Source: Marchantia polymorpha subsp. ruderalis (Eukaryota > Streptophyta > Marchantiopsida > Marchantiales > Marchantiaceae). Taken from it: a stretch of DNA of 64,000 nt. A program made the translations under genes and the position numbers. The notes under the pieces are model-generated. The model ran no database searches. It was not told the origin of the DNA and was given only the letters and a program-made list of their open reading frames with translations. This document shows, piece by piece, positions 1 through 12,817 of this stretch. The stretch is taken from NCBI GenBank assembly GCA_037833965.1, contig AP031358.1:11726001-11790000 (forward strand). The letters are read 5' to 3'. Numbering within the stretch: the stretch's first letter is position 1; each line of letters begins with the position of its first letter.

Positions 1-439
1 CGTACACATTTCAGAGGCGGTATACAACTGCTTCAACAAAACTGAAAAGATGCACAAATCTTGACTGATGCATACAGAAATGTGTCCTATGAGCACAGCT
101 GCAAGAGACCTTCTGGGTATGGGGGCAACTCTTGTGCTCTGATTCAAGCCCCTTTGAGATATTGTTGTGTGAGCTCGCTTGAGAGCAACAAGTACAGTGT
201 GAGTCAAGATCAGCATCATGAAGAAAGACGAGATAGTCCTGGTTAAGAAGGATCCTTCACAACTGGGCCGGAAGAAACCGAACTCTCTCCATATTCAAGG
301 CATTCTGTGAAAAAGCCAAAAGGAACGGACCTCAGGAATACCTTCATTTAAAGGGAAGATCTAGAAGCTCTAAACAATATTCACATACATGTTTACAAAA
401 TTCACAGGGTGGATTTTTGAAACTACCTAAGGTAACATT
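1..439. other. Flank downstream of the pogo-like gene; no gene seen
   Basis: No coding region or repeat is recognised here. It lies just past the stop of the minus-strand transposase-like gene, so part of it may be that gene's 3' untranslated region. I found no clear terminal inverted repeat. Confidence 0.4.
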
Positions 440-3400
440 TTACTCATCTAAGAAGAAGCTCATGATTCGACTCTGCTGTTGGCGCTCTCTATCAACTAGT
501 GTTGCCTTGCTGACTTTATAACACCACCGCTGCAAAGTCAGAAGGTCTTCAGAGGTGAACATCTGAGGGTTTGCTGCCATGAATTGGGCAGCTCCTCTGA
601 ACATCCGTCTTGCATCATCAAGTGGCACACCGGTAGGCAATCTATCTTCTGGCACATCGATGCCGGGTTCTGTCAGAGCAAGAAGATGGTCATCTGGGGT
701 CGTGGTGCCTGACTCCACATCCCGGATCATGTGCAACAATTCTTCATCTGTGTAAGATGTCTCAGTCTGATCCTCCCCGGGCATCATGATATACTGATTA
801 AGATTCATGGCTAGTTCGCCAAGATTGAGATTGCTAATGAGCGTCCCCAGTTCGTACTCCACGCCGGTTTGCATTCGAACATGTTCCCTTTCGTCGGCAT
901 TGTTAAGGTCAACACTCCAAATTGCAGGAGAGATATTGACCTTGCACCAAGACTGCTGGATTGTTTGCTGCCCAACCTCTTCCCAAGCAAGCACAGCCCA
1001 GATGATAGCATCTTTTACACTCGCTAAATTCCTGGCATGAGCGCCCGAGTTCCCTGGCTGCCCACTCTCAAGATCATCCAGGCTCCAGGTAAGCAGATGT
1101 TTCCTATAGTGCATCTTGAAGGCCTCGATACAACCTGCGTCTAGAGGCTGCACTGCAGACGTTGTCCTAGGTGGGAAGAAGAGTAATGTAACAGAGGAGA
1201 GCTGAATGGTTTGAAATGTATGGATTCTAACCTTCTCATGCCCAGGTATATCATGACTGGGAGCGTTATCTAACAGAATGAGAATCCTTCTACGTTGTTT
1301 CGCCATATCTCGGTTGACTTTTCGAACCCAGTCTACGAAAACCTGGGAGGGGACACACACGACAGCAGGTGGTCATTGAGTCAGAAATAGCACTTTGGAC
1401 GAGTATATAGAATAATTTCTCCACGATTGATGAAGCATAGAAATCTAAGGTGAACAACATATATATATTCACAAAGAAACAACGGATGAATGTCAATAGA
1501 GTGTCGACTTTTCACCTTGACAGGCAGGAAGCAGGAAGAATTTTGACTGGAACGGTGCGGTGATCGAAATCACTTTACTTTTCTAATAGGTTGTGTTTCA
1601 AGTATTTGAAACGTCTGACAGGAGTTCAACCTCCTGGGAACAGTGAACGCCGCGTTAAAATGAACTGTGACAATAAGAACCACTTGATCCTTATCAGACT
1701 CGCCTCTACCAGAGCGGCATGTCTCAGGACATCCGGAGACTGTCTACAGTCGAACAGGTTGTCTACGAGAAATTGTAACATGCAGCGATGATGCACGTTC
1801 TATTCTGACAGAGGTTGGCATTAATCTAACCAAGCAAACACTTACATTGATGGGCAGAACAATCCATCTTTTCTTCTACCATCTTAGTCCTTCAGGTATC
1901 AGAATTGCTGCCAGGTGGTAGGGCAAGTCTGATAATCGTAAGTTCCATTGTGGAACAAATGGATTTAAAAGATAATTTAGCAGACCAACAGAGGCTTCAT
2001 GACAACTCAGGGCGTGGTGATCTGAGTCATTCAGGAACGGAAGCTTACGTGGGATGAAAGATAAGGGAACAGGTCGTAACAAACTACAAGTAGAATCAGG
2101 AACCAGTTCAAACATACTACTCATTACATTAATTACGGAGAAAATAAGACTTAGGTCGCAGGATCATGTCCACAGCAACCCTTTTTGGCCATCGAAGCTT
2201 TGGATGGGAATAACAGTAGATAGCAAACCTTAAATAACAACAACAGCAACCAATGACATTACCGAAAAATCAGATCGATCTGAATCCAACCATCGTATAT
2301 AACTCGATGTGAAAGGCAGGGAGACGGGTGATGGGGGACTTACAGTATTGGTCATTCGGGCATGATTGTTATGGTGATAGTGGACCAGAGTATCAGGATT
2401 CCAGCCGGCGAAGCAGCGAGGTTGCTTCGTTTTATACACTACAACCAATTTAAGCTTTTCTTCGCCGGTGGCATTCAGGCAAAAACCTATTGTAATTCTG
2501 TCCTTCTGTAGCTTTCTCACTCTCAGAGGAATAGTAGCATGAGTTTTAACGGGCTGTGCTCTGAAGTACAGGCCAGTTTCACCAAAATTGAAGACATCTT
2601 GCGGCTGAAATCCAAGCTCGTCAATTATCTTTTGTAACACACTCGTTGCTCTGTTGATTCCCGCCTGGTCGGCATCTTGAGGCTCATGAGTGACATTGCT
2701 GAGCTTTATGCTATGCCGCTTCTTGAAATTGGCGAGCCATCCATCGCTGGCCTTGAAATCTTCAATTCCTGCTTCCCGTGCCAGTTGTTTGGCCCTGTCT
2801 CGCAATTGGGAATCCGTCATGCTCTTCGTGGTGCTCTGCTTCTGCACGCTCTAAACCCCGAAGATTAGCCCCAGGTGTTCAAGAGTAAGGGTAAGGTAAC
2901 GTTTAGAATCCACGTTGCAATCGATTCGCTTGCTTTCATGTACGTTTAACAAATTAGCACCATCTACTTCATGCAAAATATGCACGTCGATGTCCATAAA
3001 TCTTTAGCAGGGGTGAATGCAACTACCTGGCTGTACCAAGCGTACAGAGCCGCTTCCAACCCAAGGAAAGGAGACTTCCGTGCCCGTTTTCTCCTGCCCT
3101 CGTCTGCCATTCCAGCACAGTCGACCGCCAACCACTTCTCCTTCTCTTTCAGAATTTTGGTAACGGTAGACCTCCCAATTTGCAGCTTCCTTTTGAGCAG
3201 AAACTGAGCTAAAATATCCTCGTGCGACAGAAGTGGGCTCTCTTCATGCATTTTGCAAATCTCTTGCTTATCGGCAATGCTCAATTGCGCACGAGTTTTC
3301 GTTCGCGTAATCTGCTGCATATTATTCTCGCCGTCTGGGGGAGGCTCCACTCCATCCTCCAGAGGCAGGGGAAGAACAGGCAATTGATTGTTCTTGTTTT

Positions 3401-3461
3401 TTCTCGGCTTCCGTTTCCGCGGTGGAGCTGTGGTGGATGTCTCCATATCGTCAAGCTCCAT
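440..3461 (-). CDS. pogo/Tigger (CENP-B-like) transposase-derived protein, three exons
   Basis: Three exons joined at GT-AG sites give an open frame of about 611 codons: 3461-3027, 2841-2344 and 1342-440 (introns 185 bp and about 1.0 kb, both phase 0). The start is the first ATG of exon 1 (MELDDMETS). Residues about 58-108 form a CENP-B-N/Psq-type helix-turn-helix (IADKQEICKMHEE, then GRSTVTKILKEKEKW). Residues about 133-195 are a Tc5/CENP-B HTH (AKQLAREAGIEDFKASDGWL). A DDE_1 nuclease fold follows, with LLDNAPSH (Asp336) and PPRTTSAVQPLDAG (Asp379). In the family the first catalytic Asp lies in a DETGL-type motif; here it reads FGETGL, so Gly232 replaces it. No stop or frameshift is seen. 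It could be a recently killed transposon or a domesticated DNA-binding protein. I found no terminal inverted repeats. Confidence 0.85.
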
Positions 3462-4800
3462 TACTTCCAGCTTGAAATTCACTTAATTACCCGAATGCGC
3501 TTCTTCTCTCAGCCCCACCTTCTCACCCCATACACGGAGCAGTCAGCCTTTCAAGTCATGTCCCGGTGCAGCCACATTATAAACCTCACAATCATCAGAC
3601 TGCCACTTTTCGCATCGCTACAGTCTTCCTCAAGACCTCGATTGTTGCCCGTCCTTGCAAGCGACCAGCAATTCATGAAAACACAATCCGCAAGATCGTG
3701 TCAAGAGCAGAAAAGCTCCGGATGGACAGAGGAATCCCGAGCCAGCATATGCAGCTTTAAATTAAATTTTAAATGCCACAAATTACATCAGAACCGGCAA
3801 GTAACAATTCCAACAACGCAGCGACCGGACTGCAATCTTTCACGAGCAAACCGACTGCAATCATGTCCAACACCCCAACCCTAAAACGCTCTAAACCCTA
3901 AAAACTCAAGTCTCATCGCTCTCCTCCCGCAGGCATCTCCTCCCTTGCACGATAAGTTCCAACGGACACGCCCTCCTCCCGTTCTCCAATCAAAACCCGC
4001 CGTCGTATAGTGACCGCATATGTCACTCTAACCAGAGCTGCGCCCACCGCCGCAGTTCACGCACCGCGGATGTAGTTCTTCTAGGGGGAGGTTCTTACCT
4101 CCCACCGCCGCTATACTAGCAAGAAGTCGTTGCCCCGCGCTCTAGCGCTCTTCTCGTGCGCAGATCTGCGCGTTTCGACGACAAAAACGAGAATAACAGC
4201 TCCACTTCTTCAATTCTGCCTCGCCGCGCCTGTCAATGCCACCTAACTTTGGCGGTGACGAGCTCCGCGGGGTTAATTAGCTCCTAATCCCTCGATGAAC
4301 GCTCAATTAGGCCCTCGGTAACACTGTGCGCCCGCTAATCACCGTGGTTTAGACACTCTCCCTCCTTCCCTCCCCTCCAGATGCTACGAGCCCTCCCACG
4401 TACAGTTACGCACGACGGCGTAAGATGACCTCACCGACGTTTGCGGTTCGAACAATGTCGTTGGGATTACTCATGGGCTCGACAAGAAGCCGAAACTCTG
4501 GAAACGACCGCAAAAGGTCCCGTCCGTAATCTCGATTAGGTCCACCGTACGATGCGAGGAGCCAGCTCTTCGGGAAACTAGCGTCTGATCGCCTCTGACG
4601 AGAAGTGGTCAGTGCGTCTCGTCGACGGATCGCATCGTTGACCTCCGTCGCCACGCTCTTCTTACAGTTCCCCCGTTCTGATGTACAACGAGGCATCGCC
4701 TGTTTCCGCACGAGTCGGTCGGATTTGCTTTGCTTCTCCTCTCCTCTCATGCACAATTTTGGATTTTCTCGAGAGAGACAGACAGCGAGAGAGGGAGGGA
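3462..4800. promoter_or_regulatory. GC-richer upstream region with a telobox-like motif
   Basis: This region lies upstream of the minus-strand transposase-like gene. Near 3889 it contains AAACCCTAA-type telobox sequence, with a second partial CCCTAAAA just before it. Teloboxes are common in plant promoters and leaders. A GA-rich microsatellite-like run sits near 4770-4802. Short open frames here have no recognisable domain. A promoter role is inferred only from position and composition. Confidence 0.3.
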
Positions 4801-7800
4801 GGTCGGTACATTTCTGCAGAGCTTCCTTTGATGGTGCTGTAACGATTGATTATGTGATTTCATGGACGTCGGATAATACACTGTATGCCAATGAAGATAT
4901 ATGCATGCATCCGACCACGTCAGACCCAAGTCTCCTTAATTTATGCCTGGCTCATTTCCAATCGACATATTCCCAATTTCCCTAATTTCCGTAATACTTT
5001 ACACGACAGACAGTTTAAAGGAGGCTTACGATATCACGTGCAGACACGTTACTTGGTAATTGATTTATATTGAAAAAGTACATGTGAGGTTGAAGATGAC
5101 TAAGAGGATTTTCTTTTAACACAATTTTAATGTTTTTTTTTCTGGTAACAGAAGATTAGAATTATTTCTAGCAGGGCTGTTAGGAACGGGGCTGTGCACA
5201 TTGAAAGGTGGGGCAAGTAATTTTGCAAAAAGATAAACAGACATCTTGGTCAAGGGACTCGGAGGCGGTTGGCTACACCGCAGGACCGTGCATGGAGAGC
5301 CGCATTCTCCGAGTCCAAGCATGTCCGAAAAGCAAAGAACCCAGCAAATAGAAGTCCACCTTTACTCTAAGTCAAGGAACACTGTCTTACTCTTCCTAGA
5401 ATACTTATGTGTCGAGAATGTTACATAAGTCCAGTAGATATCAAATGCTCGATTACATTCTGCACATGTTTCTCATGTCCCACCATTGTATCTCACAGTA
5501 TTTTAGAAGATCATTTGTGCTTGCTTGGACACATTATAATCCAGAAAGTATTCTATCCATCATTCTGAAACTCCGCAGATCCAGTCCTCATCGCAAAAGG
5601 TAACAAAACCCATTGATATACCACATCATTGCCATGCATATCATGCCCCCAATCTGCATTCTCCTCATTATCGTCATCGGGATCCTGCAACTGAACGTGA
5701 GAAAGAAAACTGATGAAAAGTGCGAGAGAAAATACACCTCTGAAAAGGCGGTCCCATTTGAAGCAATGGAGTGTGTTGGAATGAAATTATGCTACGAGAA
5801 AGTCAAGCCTTGACAGATCCTCTTTACCATCTTTGTATGTCGGCATGAAATAGTTGGATCAAAACCTACGAATTCTAGCCACATCGTTTATATTTGGAGC
5901 TTCTAATTGTCAAAATAAGTGTTGTCGTGGATCCGCCATAATATTGCTTCTAGATAAGGAAAAAAAGAACACATTATAAACTCCAATCATATTTTCGTGA
6001 TTAATTACATCAATCATATGTCGTTGTATTCAGTGTTCTAATCAAACGTTCAATTTGATTGTTGATGATTTTGATCAAAACCTTCAGAGAAATCTACAGG
6101 TTTTGAGACTGAGCGAAAGACAGTTGATGTCGGAGGAGGATCATCCGTCAGCGCAAAATTTGAAGCTTCGCAACGTTATTTTTCATGTGGAGAGTGGTTA
6201 TACCCTTCTCTATATTTGAAGACGTACTTAGTATATCTTCTCCTTTTGTTTCGATAGTAGAAAACTGTTTTCCCAACAATTGTGTTTCCATACGCAAATA
6301 CAAATGTCCCAAACCTCTCCGCGAAGAATGTGTAATGCGTGAAATTCACCAAATGAATCACCACTTGGTGAGATCTTAGACATGCGCTGGTCGCCTCACG
6401 AAAGATAAGTCCCACACTCACGGAGTGCTACTGGCGGACGGAGGGCTACGGAATCCTACTCCGGTCCTGTCGCCCTACTTTAGGAGGACAAGTAAGCGCA
6501 TCCAAGTCAAATCAGAGTTACAAATCTGAAGGTTTCCAGGATAGAAATTCTCATCGTCGAAGGAAGTCAAGGCCCAGGGGAGTGCGGACGTAATCCTCTA
6601 CATGCAGCACTTGACAAGAGTGGTGAGATCGAGGGTCCATTTACCTTTTGTGTCAGCTGAATCTTCAGCTACAGTTGCACGGAGACTCTGCTATGGGTCA
6701 GGGAATGAGTAGCCAGCGCTTGCGTCAGTGAGGCCCGTTGCGAGGCCCTGTTGCTTCTCTAAAGTCATCGGTGATCGTCAATAAAAGTCTCATGAATGGA
6801 TGGATCATCGATTGATCTGTCCAAAGCAATGTCACCTTCTGGGTACACGTAGGTACACCGGTTCCTCTAACAACTCTATAACGTCCAAAAATAATTTGGA
6901 AAACTCTTCTGAAAAGCGAAGGGTTGATAGATTGGTTTTAATCGTGACGCTTATGCCTGTCTGCTCATTCGTTTCCTCCGCCAGAAACAAACTGGAAACA
7001 AAAATTAGCAGTTAAAAACATCATGACGAATAACAACGTGATTTGCAGGAACCTCAAAGGTTTAATATACAGCTGTGTCGTAAAACGTTGATCAAATCAG
7101 GCCCATTAGCCTCCAGTAGGTGGTATTCTTATGTTCTATCTGGCTCGTCGTAGTTTGACAACAGAGAACGTCCAGACGTGACACATCTTTAGATTTGGCA
7201 TCGAAAGAAACAAAAAGGATAGAGCAAAATGTCAATTTTCTGGCGTGTTTACTTTTGAGAGCATATTTAAACACCATTTGAGAGGAGAATCTGCAAAAGA
7301 TACTCCTGCATGCGAGATCAGTTCAAGGTGCTGAAAATATTACGAGATTCGAATAAATTCATTTCTTCTATTCATTCCCCATCTATTTTGAGTGCCCCTT
7401 CTGGATGTCCTGCCGAGCTACAACCTGTTCTTGAGGTTCTTACCCCAATACAGTCCGGATATCAGGTTTGAGCAAGGAGGTCAGCCTGAAAAATAAAGTA
7501 CTCAAAAACTTGGAGATTGGATACTCCCATCACTCCTTTGTGGTACAAGGCCATCCAACCTACTCAGCAAGATGCTAACTGTTGGCAGAACACAGCATGT
7601 CTTGAGAATGATGCCTACGTCGCAGGACTGTCCTTGCCTCGAGATGGGGTGATGAAAAATTAATCCTGAGCTTCTTTCGCATACCATGGCTGTCCAGCTG
7701 TGGACGTATCAAAATGATCAAGTTGCGAAGGGAGATTGGTAGCAGATAACCATGACTTCTTCAGTGCTGGATTTATCGACAGCTCCCGCTTTCACAAATC

Positions 7801-8837
7801 TCCATCTCCGAGTCCAACTCTCCAATTCATGTTCATTTCAGCATAGTGGTTCTCGAGAAAGTGCCCATATTCTGGCTTCCTCACGAAGACTGAAGGGTCA
7901 CTGTTTTAGAAAGGTTTGTGACACTGACCCTCGATCCAGAGGCAGCTTTCCTAATCTCATCAATCCGTATCGTGGAGCATCTGTCTCACGCATGCGCGTA
8001 ATTGTCATAGATCACTTGGTGTTTGCTGTGCTATTTCTTCTTGCCCCTGTAGATTAACCATGGATGTTTCATCAGCTGGAGAAAGTCATATCCGTAATTT
8101 CCGGTAACACAGCGACTGTTAAAGTCAACGTTGTTATATTCTGACGTAGGCTTGAAACAAGTATGGGGAAGTACAGGAAAGAGTTAAACATCTAGCTAAT
8201 CCTGTCCTCTGCCATTACTCCACCCTTCAATCGTCGATGATTGTTACAGCGAATCGAGTAGTGAAACAACCCCACAACAAGCATACACAACTATTTCAGA
8301 CTGAACAAATGCATTGAAGATCAAGTGAAAAACTCCGATCGGAGAGAAAAGGGAACCGTGAGCAATGTAAGTTACGATCTTCTGTGACGGAACTGAATCG
8401 TCTCGAATGCTTTACAGCTCAAGGTTGTTGAATGATTAATTTACAACGGTCACCTGAGAGATTATTCTTAACACGGGTGAGATCCGTTGACATGCTTTCA
8501 ATCTCGTCAAGCCCCAGGCCAGCTTATTAGTTTGCTCTATCTCTCCTCTCTGCTACTGACCGGATAAGTCAAGCTGATCAAACTAAACACCGCTCTGCTA
8601 GAATCTGGGACACCATATACACAACAATCGTCTATCACTACTCCAAGTTCCTCGGGCGTAACAAAACCACAGTTTGAGAGGAACACACAGCACATTCGTA
8701 CTGAGGCCGGTTAGCTAATCTTTCGTACAGACTCTGACAACTGGAGAGGATGGACTGTGCACTGAACCCGGTACTGTGACACGTGCAGAATATCAGAACA
8801 ACACCCTGCTTATACTTGAGTGGCATGGGCGATCAAC
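4801..8837. other. Intergenic region; nothing recognised
   Basis: About 4 kb of mixed composition with only short frames (under about 105 codons) and no recognisable protein motif. The last few hundred bases (about 8600-8837) lie directly after the citrate synthase stop on the minus strand and are probably its 3' untranslated region. Confidence 0.4.
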
Positions 8838-10232
8838 TCACTTGGCAGCCTGCTTTTTGCAAAAGTTTTCAATCCATTCAATGGTCATACTCTTGGGCCT
8901 TTCGATGGGAAGTCCAAATGCGCGGTCCCATATGAGCTGAGACAGAACACCCATCGTCCGGGACACACCAAACAAAACTGTGTAATAGTTCGCTTCCTTG
9001 AGTCCGTAGTATTGTAGCAAAACTCCGCTGTGGGCATCAACATTGGGCCACGGGTTCTTGACCTTGCCCAGCTCCAGAAGAATCGGAGGAACGACCTCGT
9101 ACAGTTTCGACACCATCTGAAACATGGGATCATTCGGAAGATGCTTCAAAGCAAATTCACGCTGGCAAGTGTACCGGGGATCAGTTTTCCTCAGAACCGC
9201 ATGTCCGTAACCAGGAACGACCTTGCCACTCTTCAAAGTCTTCCAGATGAACTCTTTGAGTTGCTCCGTGGTGACGTCCGTTCCGATTTCTCGCACGATA
9301 TCCTCAATCCAGCGCAAAACCTCCTGGTTAGCCAAACCGTGCAGGGGCCCGGCCAATCCGTTCATACCGGCGGCAACAGAAAGATAAGGGTCGGAGAGGG
9401 CGCTGCCCACCAAATGGACAGTGTGCGCACTCACATTCCCGCCTTCATGGTCGGTGTGAATGGTCAGGTACAGACGCATCAGCTCGTGGAATTTGGGGTC
9501 CTCGTACCCCAACATGTGCGCGAAATTGGCAGCATAGTCCAAAGTCGGGTTGGCCCCAATCGTCTTGCCACCCTTGTAGGTCCTCCGGTAGATATACGCG
9601 GCGATTTCTGGCAACCTGGCGATCAGGTTCATGGAATCCTCGTAAGTGGGCTCCCAGTACTTGCGCTTGTCGATACCCTTCTCGTACGCGCGGGCGAACT
9701 CGCTCTCGGTCTGCAGAGCCATGATCCCGGCGGTGAGTTGCGTCATCGGGTGGGCGCTCTTGGGCAACGCGTTGAGCACATCGAAGACGTGGCGCGGAAT
9801 TTGCGATCGGTCCTTGAACTCCTGCGTCAATGCACTCACTTGCTCTTTGGTGGGCACCTCGCCCGTAACCAACAACCAGAACAGACCTTCGGGCAAAGGC
9901 TCGCCTTTGGGCATCGCCGCCGGAAGCTTGGCCTGGCACTCGGGGATGGTCATGTTCCTGAACCGGATACCCTCATCGGCGTCCAACAGAGACGTCTCCC
10001 ACAGCATGCCCTTGATCCCGCGCATGCCCCCGATCGCCATGTCGACGGTTGTCTCGCCCAGCGAGTTCTTCCCGTACTTGGTCTTCAAATCCTTCAAGCG
10101 CGCTTGCTCTTCCGGGATCAACTGCTCCAATCGCGACTTGAGATCCGTGTTGTTCGTCAAATGCCGCACCCATTGCAGGTTCTGCGACGTCCTGCGTCCC
10201 TGATCCACGAGCATTCTCATCATCCTCACCAT
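8838..10232 (-). CDS. CSY: Citrate synthase, mitochondrial, intronless
   Basis: Full-length 464-residue citrate synthase, which condenses oxaloacetate and acetyl-CoA to citrate at the entry of the TCA cycle. The N-terminus (about 1-30: Arg-rich, no acidic residue until position 10, e.g. [14 protein letters not shown]) fits a mitochondrial presequence. The mature part starts near [14 protein letters not shown], as in plant mitochondrial enzymes. By alignment in my head with the pig enzyme (offset 24), the active site is complete: His262 in [10 protein letters not shown], His298 in [11 protein letters not shown], His344 in [13 protein letters not shown], Arg353, Asp399 in NVDAHSGV, Arg425 and Arg445. 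The start ATG at 10232 follows a GA-rich leader and gives the length usual for the family. The coding region is GC-richer than its flanks. Plant mitochondrial homologues normally have many introns; none is present, so this may be a retrocopy or an intron-loss gene. Sequence integrity argues that it is functional. Confidence 0.96.
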   Translation of the reverse strand: MVRMMRMLVDQGRRTSQNLQWVRHLTNNTDLKSRLEQLIPEEQARLKDLKTKYGKNSLGETTVDMAIGGMRGIKGMLWETSLLDADEGIRFRNMTIPECQAKLPAAMPKGEPLPEGLFWLLVTGEVPTKEQVSALTQEFKDRSQIPRHVFDVLNALPKSAHPMTQLTAGIMALQTESEFARAYEKGIDKRKYWEPTYEDSMNLIARLPEIAAYIYRRTYKGGKTIGANPTLDYAANFAHMLGYEDPKFHELMRLYLTIHTDHEGGNVSAHTVHLVGSALSDPYLSVAAGMNGLAGPLHGLANQEVLRWIEDIVREIGTDVTTEQLKEFIWKTLKSGKVVPGYGHAVLRKTDPRYTCQREFALKHLPNDPMFQMVSKLYEVVPPILLELGKVKNPWPNVDAHSGVLLQYYGLKEANYYTVLFGVSRTMGVLSQLIWDRAFGLPIERPKSMTIEWIENFCKKQAAK

Positions 10233-10900
10233 CTTCGCTCCCCGCTCTTCTGTTTCTTCCTCTTCCTCTTCGGCTCTCGCGCTCTCGTCTCGCTTCCTTT
10301 GCTTCTCTTCCTCGTGAGTTAGTCAATCAATCGCCACTGCCTTGCTCCTACCGATGCACCACCTGTTCTTATTGGATCGCAACCGCAACGAATTCCTCTG
10401 CTGCTGACACTGCCCGTGGCGCGCGCCCGATCCCCTGCGCTGACAAATCCTTTCTCGCCTGCCTGCCTGCGTTCGAAGCTGCTGCTGTGGAGCCGAGGAG
10501 GCCCGAAGAGAGCGAGGGGGGAAGAAGAACAAGCAGCCCCGCAGAGAGCAGCGGCGAAGGGAACGGGACGAATCCGGGGCAGGGGGGACCGAAGGACGGG
10601 GAGGACAAGTAAGACGAAGGACGGGCGGACGGACGGATCGATCGATCGAGCGATCGTTTGGTGGACTGACAGGTCCAGCGCCTATGGCTCAATAGCAACA
10701 GTCGGGCGGGGAGAGGAGCATGCGTCGACCAGCCCCGCCCGCCAGCTCGCCCGCCAGCCAGCCATCCACGGGGGCAGGCAGAGGGCAGGCCGCCCAGACA
10801 CGCAGTCAAAGTCGTCCAGCTCCGCACTTCGCCTCCGACGTATGCAACCCTACTCTCGCCGTGGGATTCTACAGGTGACTTTCTCCACGCCTCTCGTTCC
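10233..10900 (-). promoter_or_regulatory. GC-rich leader and probable promoter of citrate synthase
   Basis: Immediately upstream of the citrate synthase ATG the sense strand is GA-rich (10240-10320), then becomes strongly GC-rich with short runs such as GATCGATCGATCGAGCGATCG near 10637. This looks like a 5' untranslated region and core promoter. Long open frames on both strands here are products of high GC and low complexity, not genes. No TATA box was confidently placed. Confidence 0.4.
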
Positions 10901-12780
10901 TCTTCTTCCATGGTTTGTGACGGAAGTGGGAAACGGCGTTCGTTTCACATTCCGGGCTGGCTTCATTATAAATATCCTCAATTACAGGTACTGTAATGGT
11001 TTTCGTTTCAAACTTCTCAGGTTTGGAAGGTGGGATGTCACAACAATTATGGTTATTCTTGTTCCGTTCCTGCACATACGTAGCGGAGTATATGTTTTCC
11101 TTTTTATAATTTCGGTGATTTATTTTTGCAGATGGTTTTATGAAGATACGTACGTTTGGCAGGCAAAGTTAGTCCATTTCCGAAAGGACATACAGAAAGG
11201 ACAGGCACAGTGTTATTCTATTCGAACACAACTTGGATGTTCTCAAGTGGTTATTCGCCTCCTATGCATTTTGTTTAAAAGGCTTATAACGAAAACTGAT
11301 GGAATAGACAGTCTTGTTGGTTATAGACAGTCACCATGTCATTAAACTTGAATAATTGTACCGAAACAACACCTCTAATGCCTCGGTTCCTATGATGAAG
11401 AGAATTCTGCTCTATTACTTCCGTAAAACCAGCATATGACTACTTCAAATCCTTGCTGGCGCGCATCTCCTCACTCCTGCGACATGAATTTATTTCTCCT
11501 TCTCCTTTTGCACTACAAATGAATGTGTGAGCAATTGTTCGCCCTTGCAATAAGAGGAAACTGGTGATCGTGAGACATGTTGTATACATTGTCATGAGTG
11601 AGATAACACTCACTATCTAGGTGTATCTTTCCAAAACTGCGTAATTGTTGGAAAGATACAGTTGTGTCTTAGAAGCAAGTTGTCAGCGTGTGACACTTCC
11701 AAAAAACTGTTGGATTGTTAGGCTTTAGATTCTGTTTTTTTCCAACAACAGAGTTCCATGCCGATGATGTTTCAACGTAATGTTACATGTGGCCGTTTTG
11801 CAAAACGAGTATCCCAGCTATGAAATATCGGATCGCATTCAGATGAACATTCAAAATTTAGTGAACCGACATTGAATATAACTTAGCCAAGGTTTGATCA
11901 TCTCTGTTGATGTGATCATGACGTATCACTCACAGAGATTGTTGCTACATATGCGTTTAGAACCTCTAAGGCGAAGAGATGTAACTATTTGTGCTACTGC
12001 CAATTTCCGCATTGATCGTGAAGCACTAGATGACACCTTTTCTTTTACTACCTATGAGCATGCATAGAGCCTGAGAGTGGATGCATGTGTATTGTTAGTT
12101 AGTATGCATAACAGTGTTTTGTTAGTTAGTAATCACTTTGGTGAAAACAACTCAGTCGGTTAAAGTCCAGTACTCGTACACATTTTGGCATAACTTACTC
12201 CATTCATTAGACCAAAATTACCAAATTACTTCGTCCCTTTTGTACGGTACCCTCTGAACCCTAACCCATTTGTTTACAGCATAGCTAGTCTCTCGCGACC
12301 TATCTAGCGCCAATTATCCTCAACGACATTAGCATCAATGATCCTGGAACGATGACGCAATTTTAAAACACCGATGCAAAAGAAATGTCAACGATGCAAT
12401 AGATATATGTTGTCCAATTAAATTGAGATTTCCATTGTGCATTTCTTTTGCAGGCTGGATGATATGATAACACCAATCAACTTGGTGGATAAGATCGTCT
12501 TTTTGGGTTGTTGGACATAAGAAATTGACCAGTTCCCCTTGTTCAAATCCATTAGTAAAGGAAGCCGGTGAAATTCCAAAAAAGACGAGACAGAATTTGT
12601 GAGCACTAAAGCAAAAAAACAATCCAAAACTTACTCCAAGGCAGTAAAGGTAAAATATTTCAAATCAAATGCGTCTCGAGGCGGACCAAAAAAGGATATA
12701 AAAACACCAACTCTACCTCTTATTAACATAAGATAACCACTATTCCCAGTCGTGAAGGTGTCTACTCAAGAAGCCATCCT
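10901..12780. other. Intergenic region; nothing recognised
   Basis: Mixed to AT-rich sequence. A minus-strand frame at 12335-12627 shows no domain, and I could not support any gene, tRNA or element here. Confidence 0.35.
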
Positions 12781-12817
12781 CGATCACCGTACCCACCTCG
12801 ACCACTACGTATAATGA

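Noticed and set aside
3222-3884. 220-codon plus-strand open frame
   Set aside because: It is antisense to exon 1 of the pogo-like gene and runs past it; no domain is visible.
3875-3905. Interstitial telomere tract
   Set aside because: Only two or three imperfect CCCTAAA units are present, better explained as promoter telobox motifs than as a telomere remnant.
9030-10322. 430-codon plus-strand open frame across the citrate synthase locus
   Set aside because: It is antisense to a complete, well conserved enzyme; high GC of that gene lowers stop frequency on the other strand, and the frame has no recognisable domain.
10416-11345. 309-codon plus-strand open frame upstream of citrate synthase
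   Set aside because: It starts in the GC-rich promoter and leader and runs into AT-rich sequence; composition changes abruptly inside it and no domain is present.
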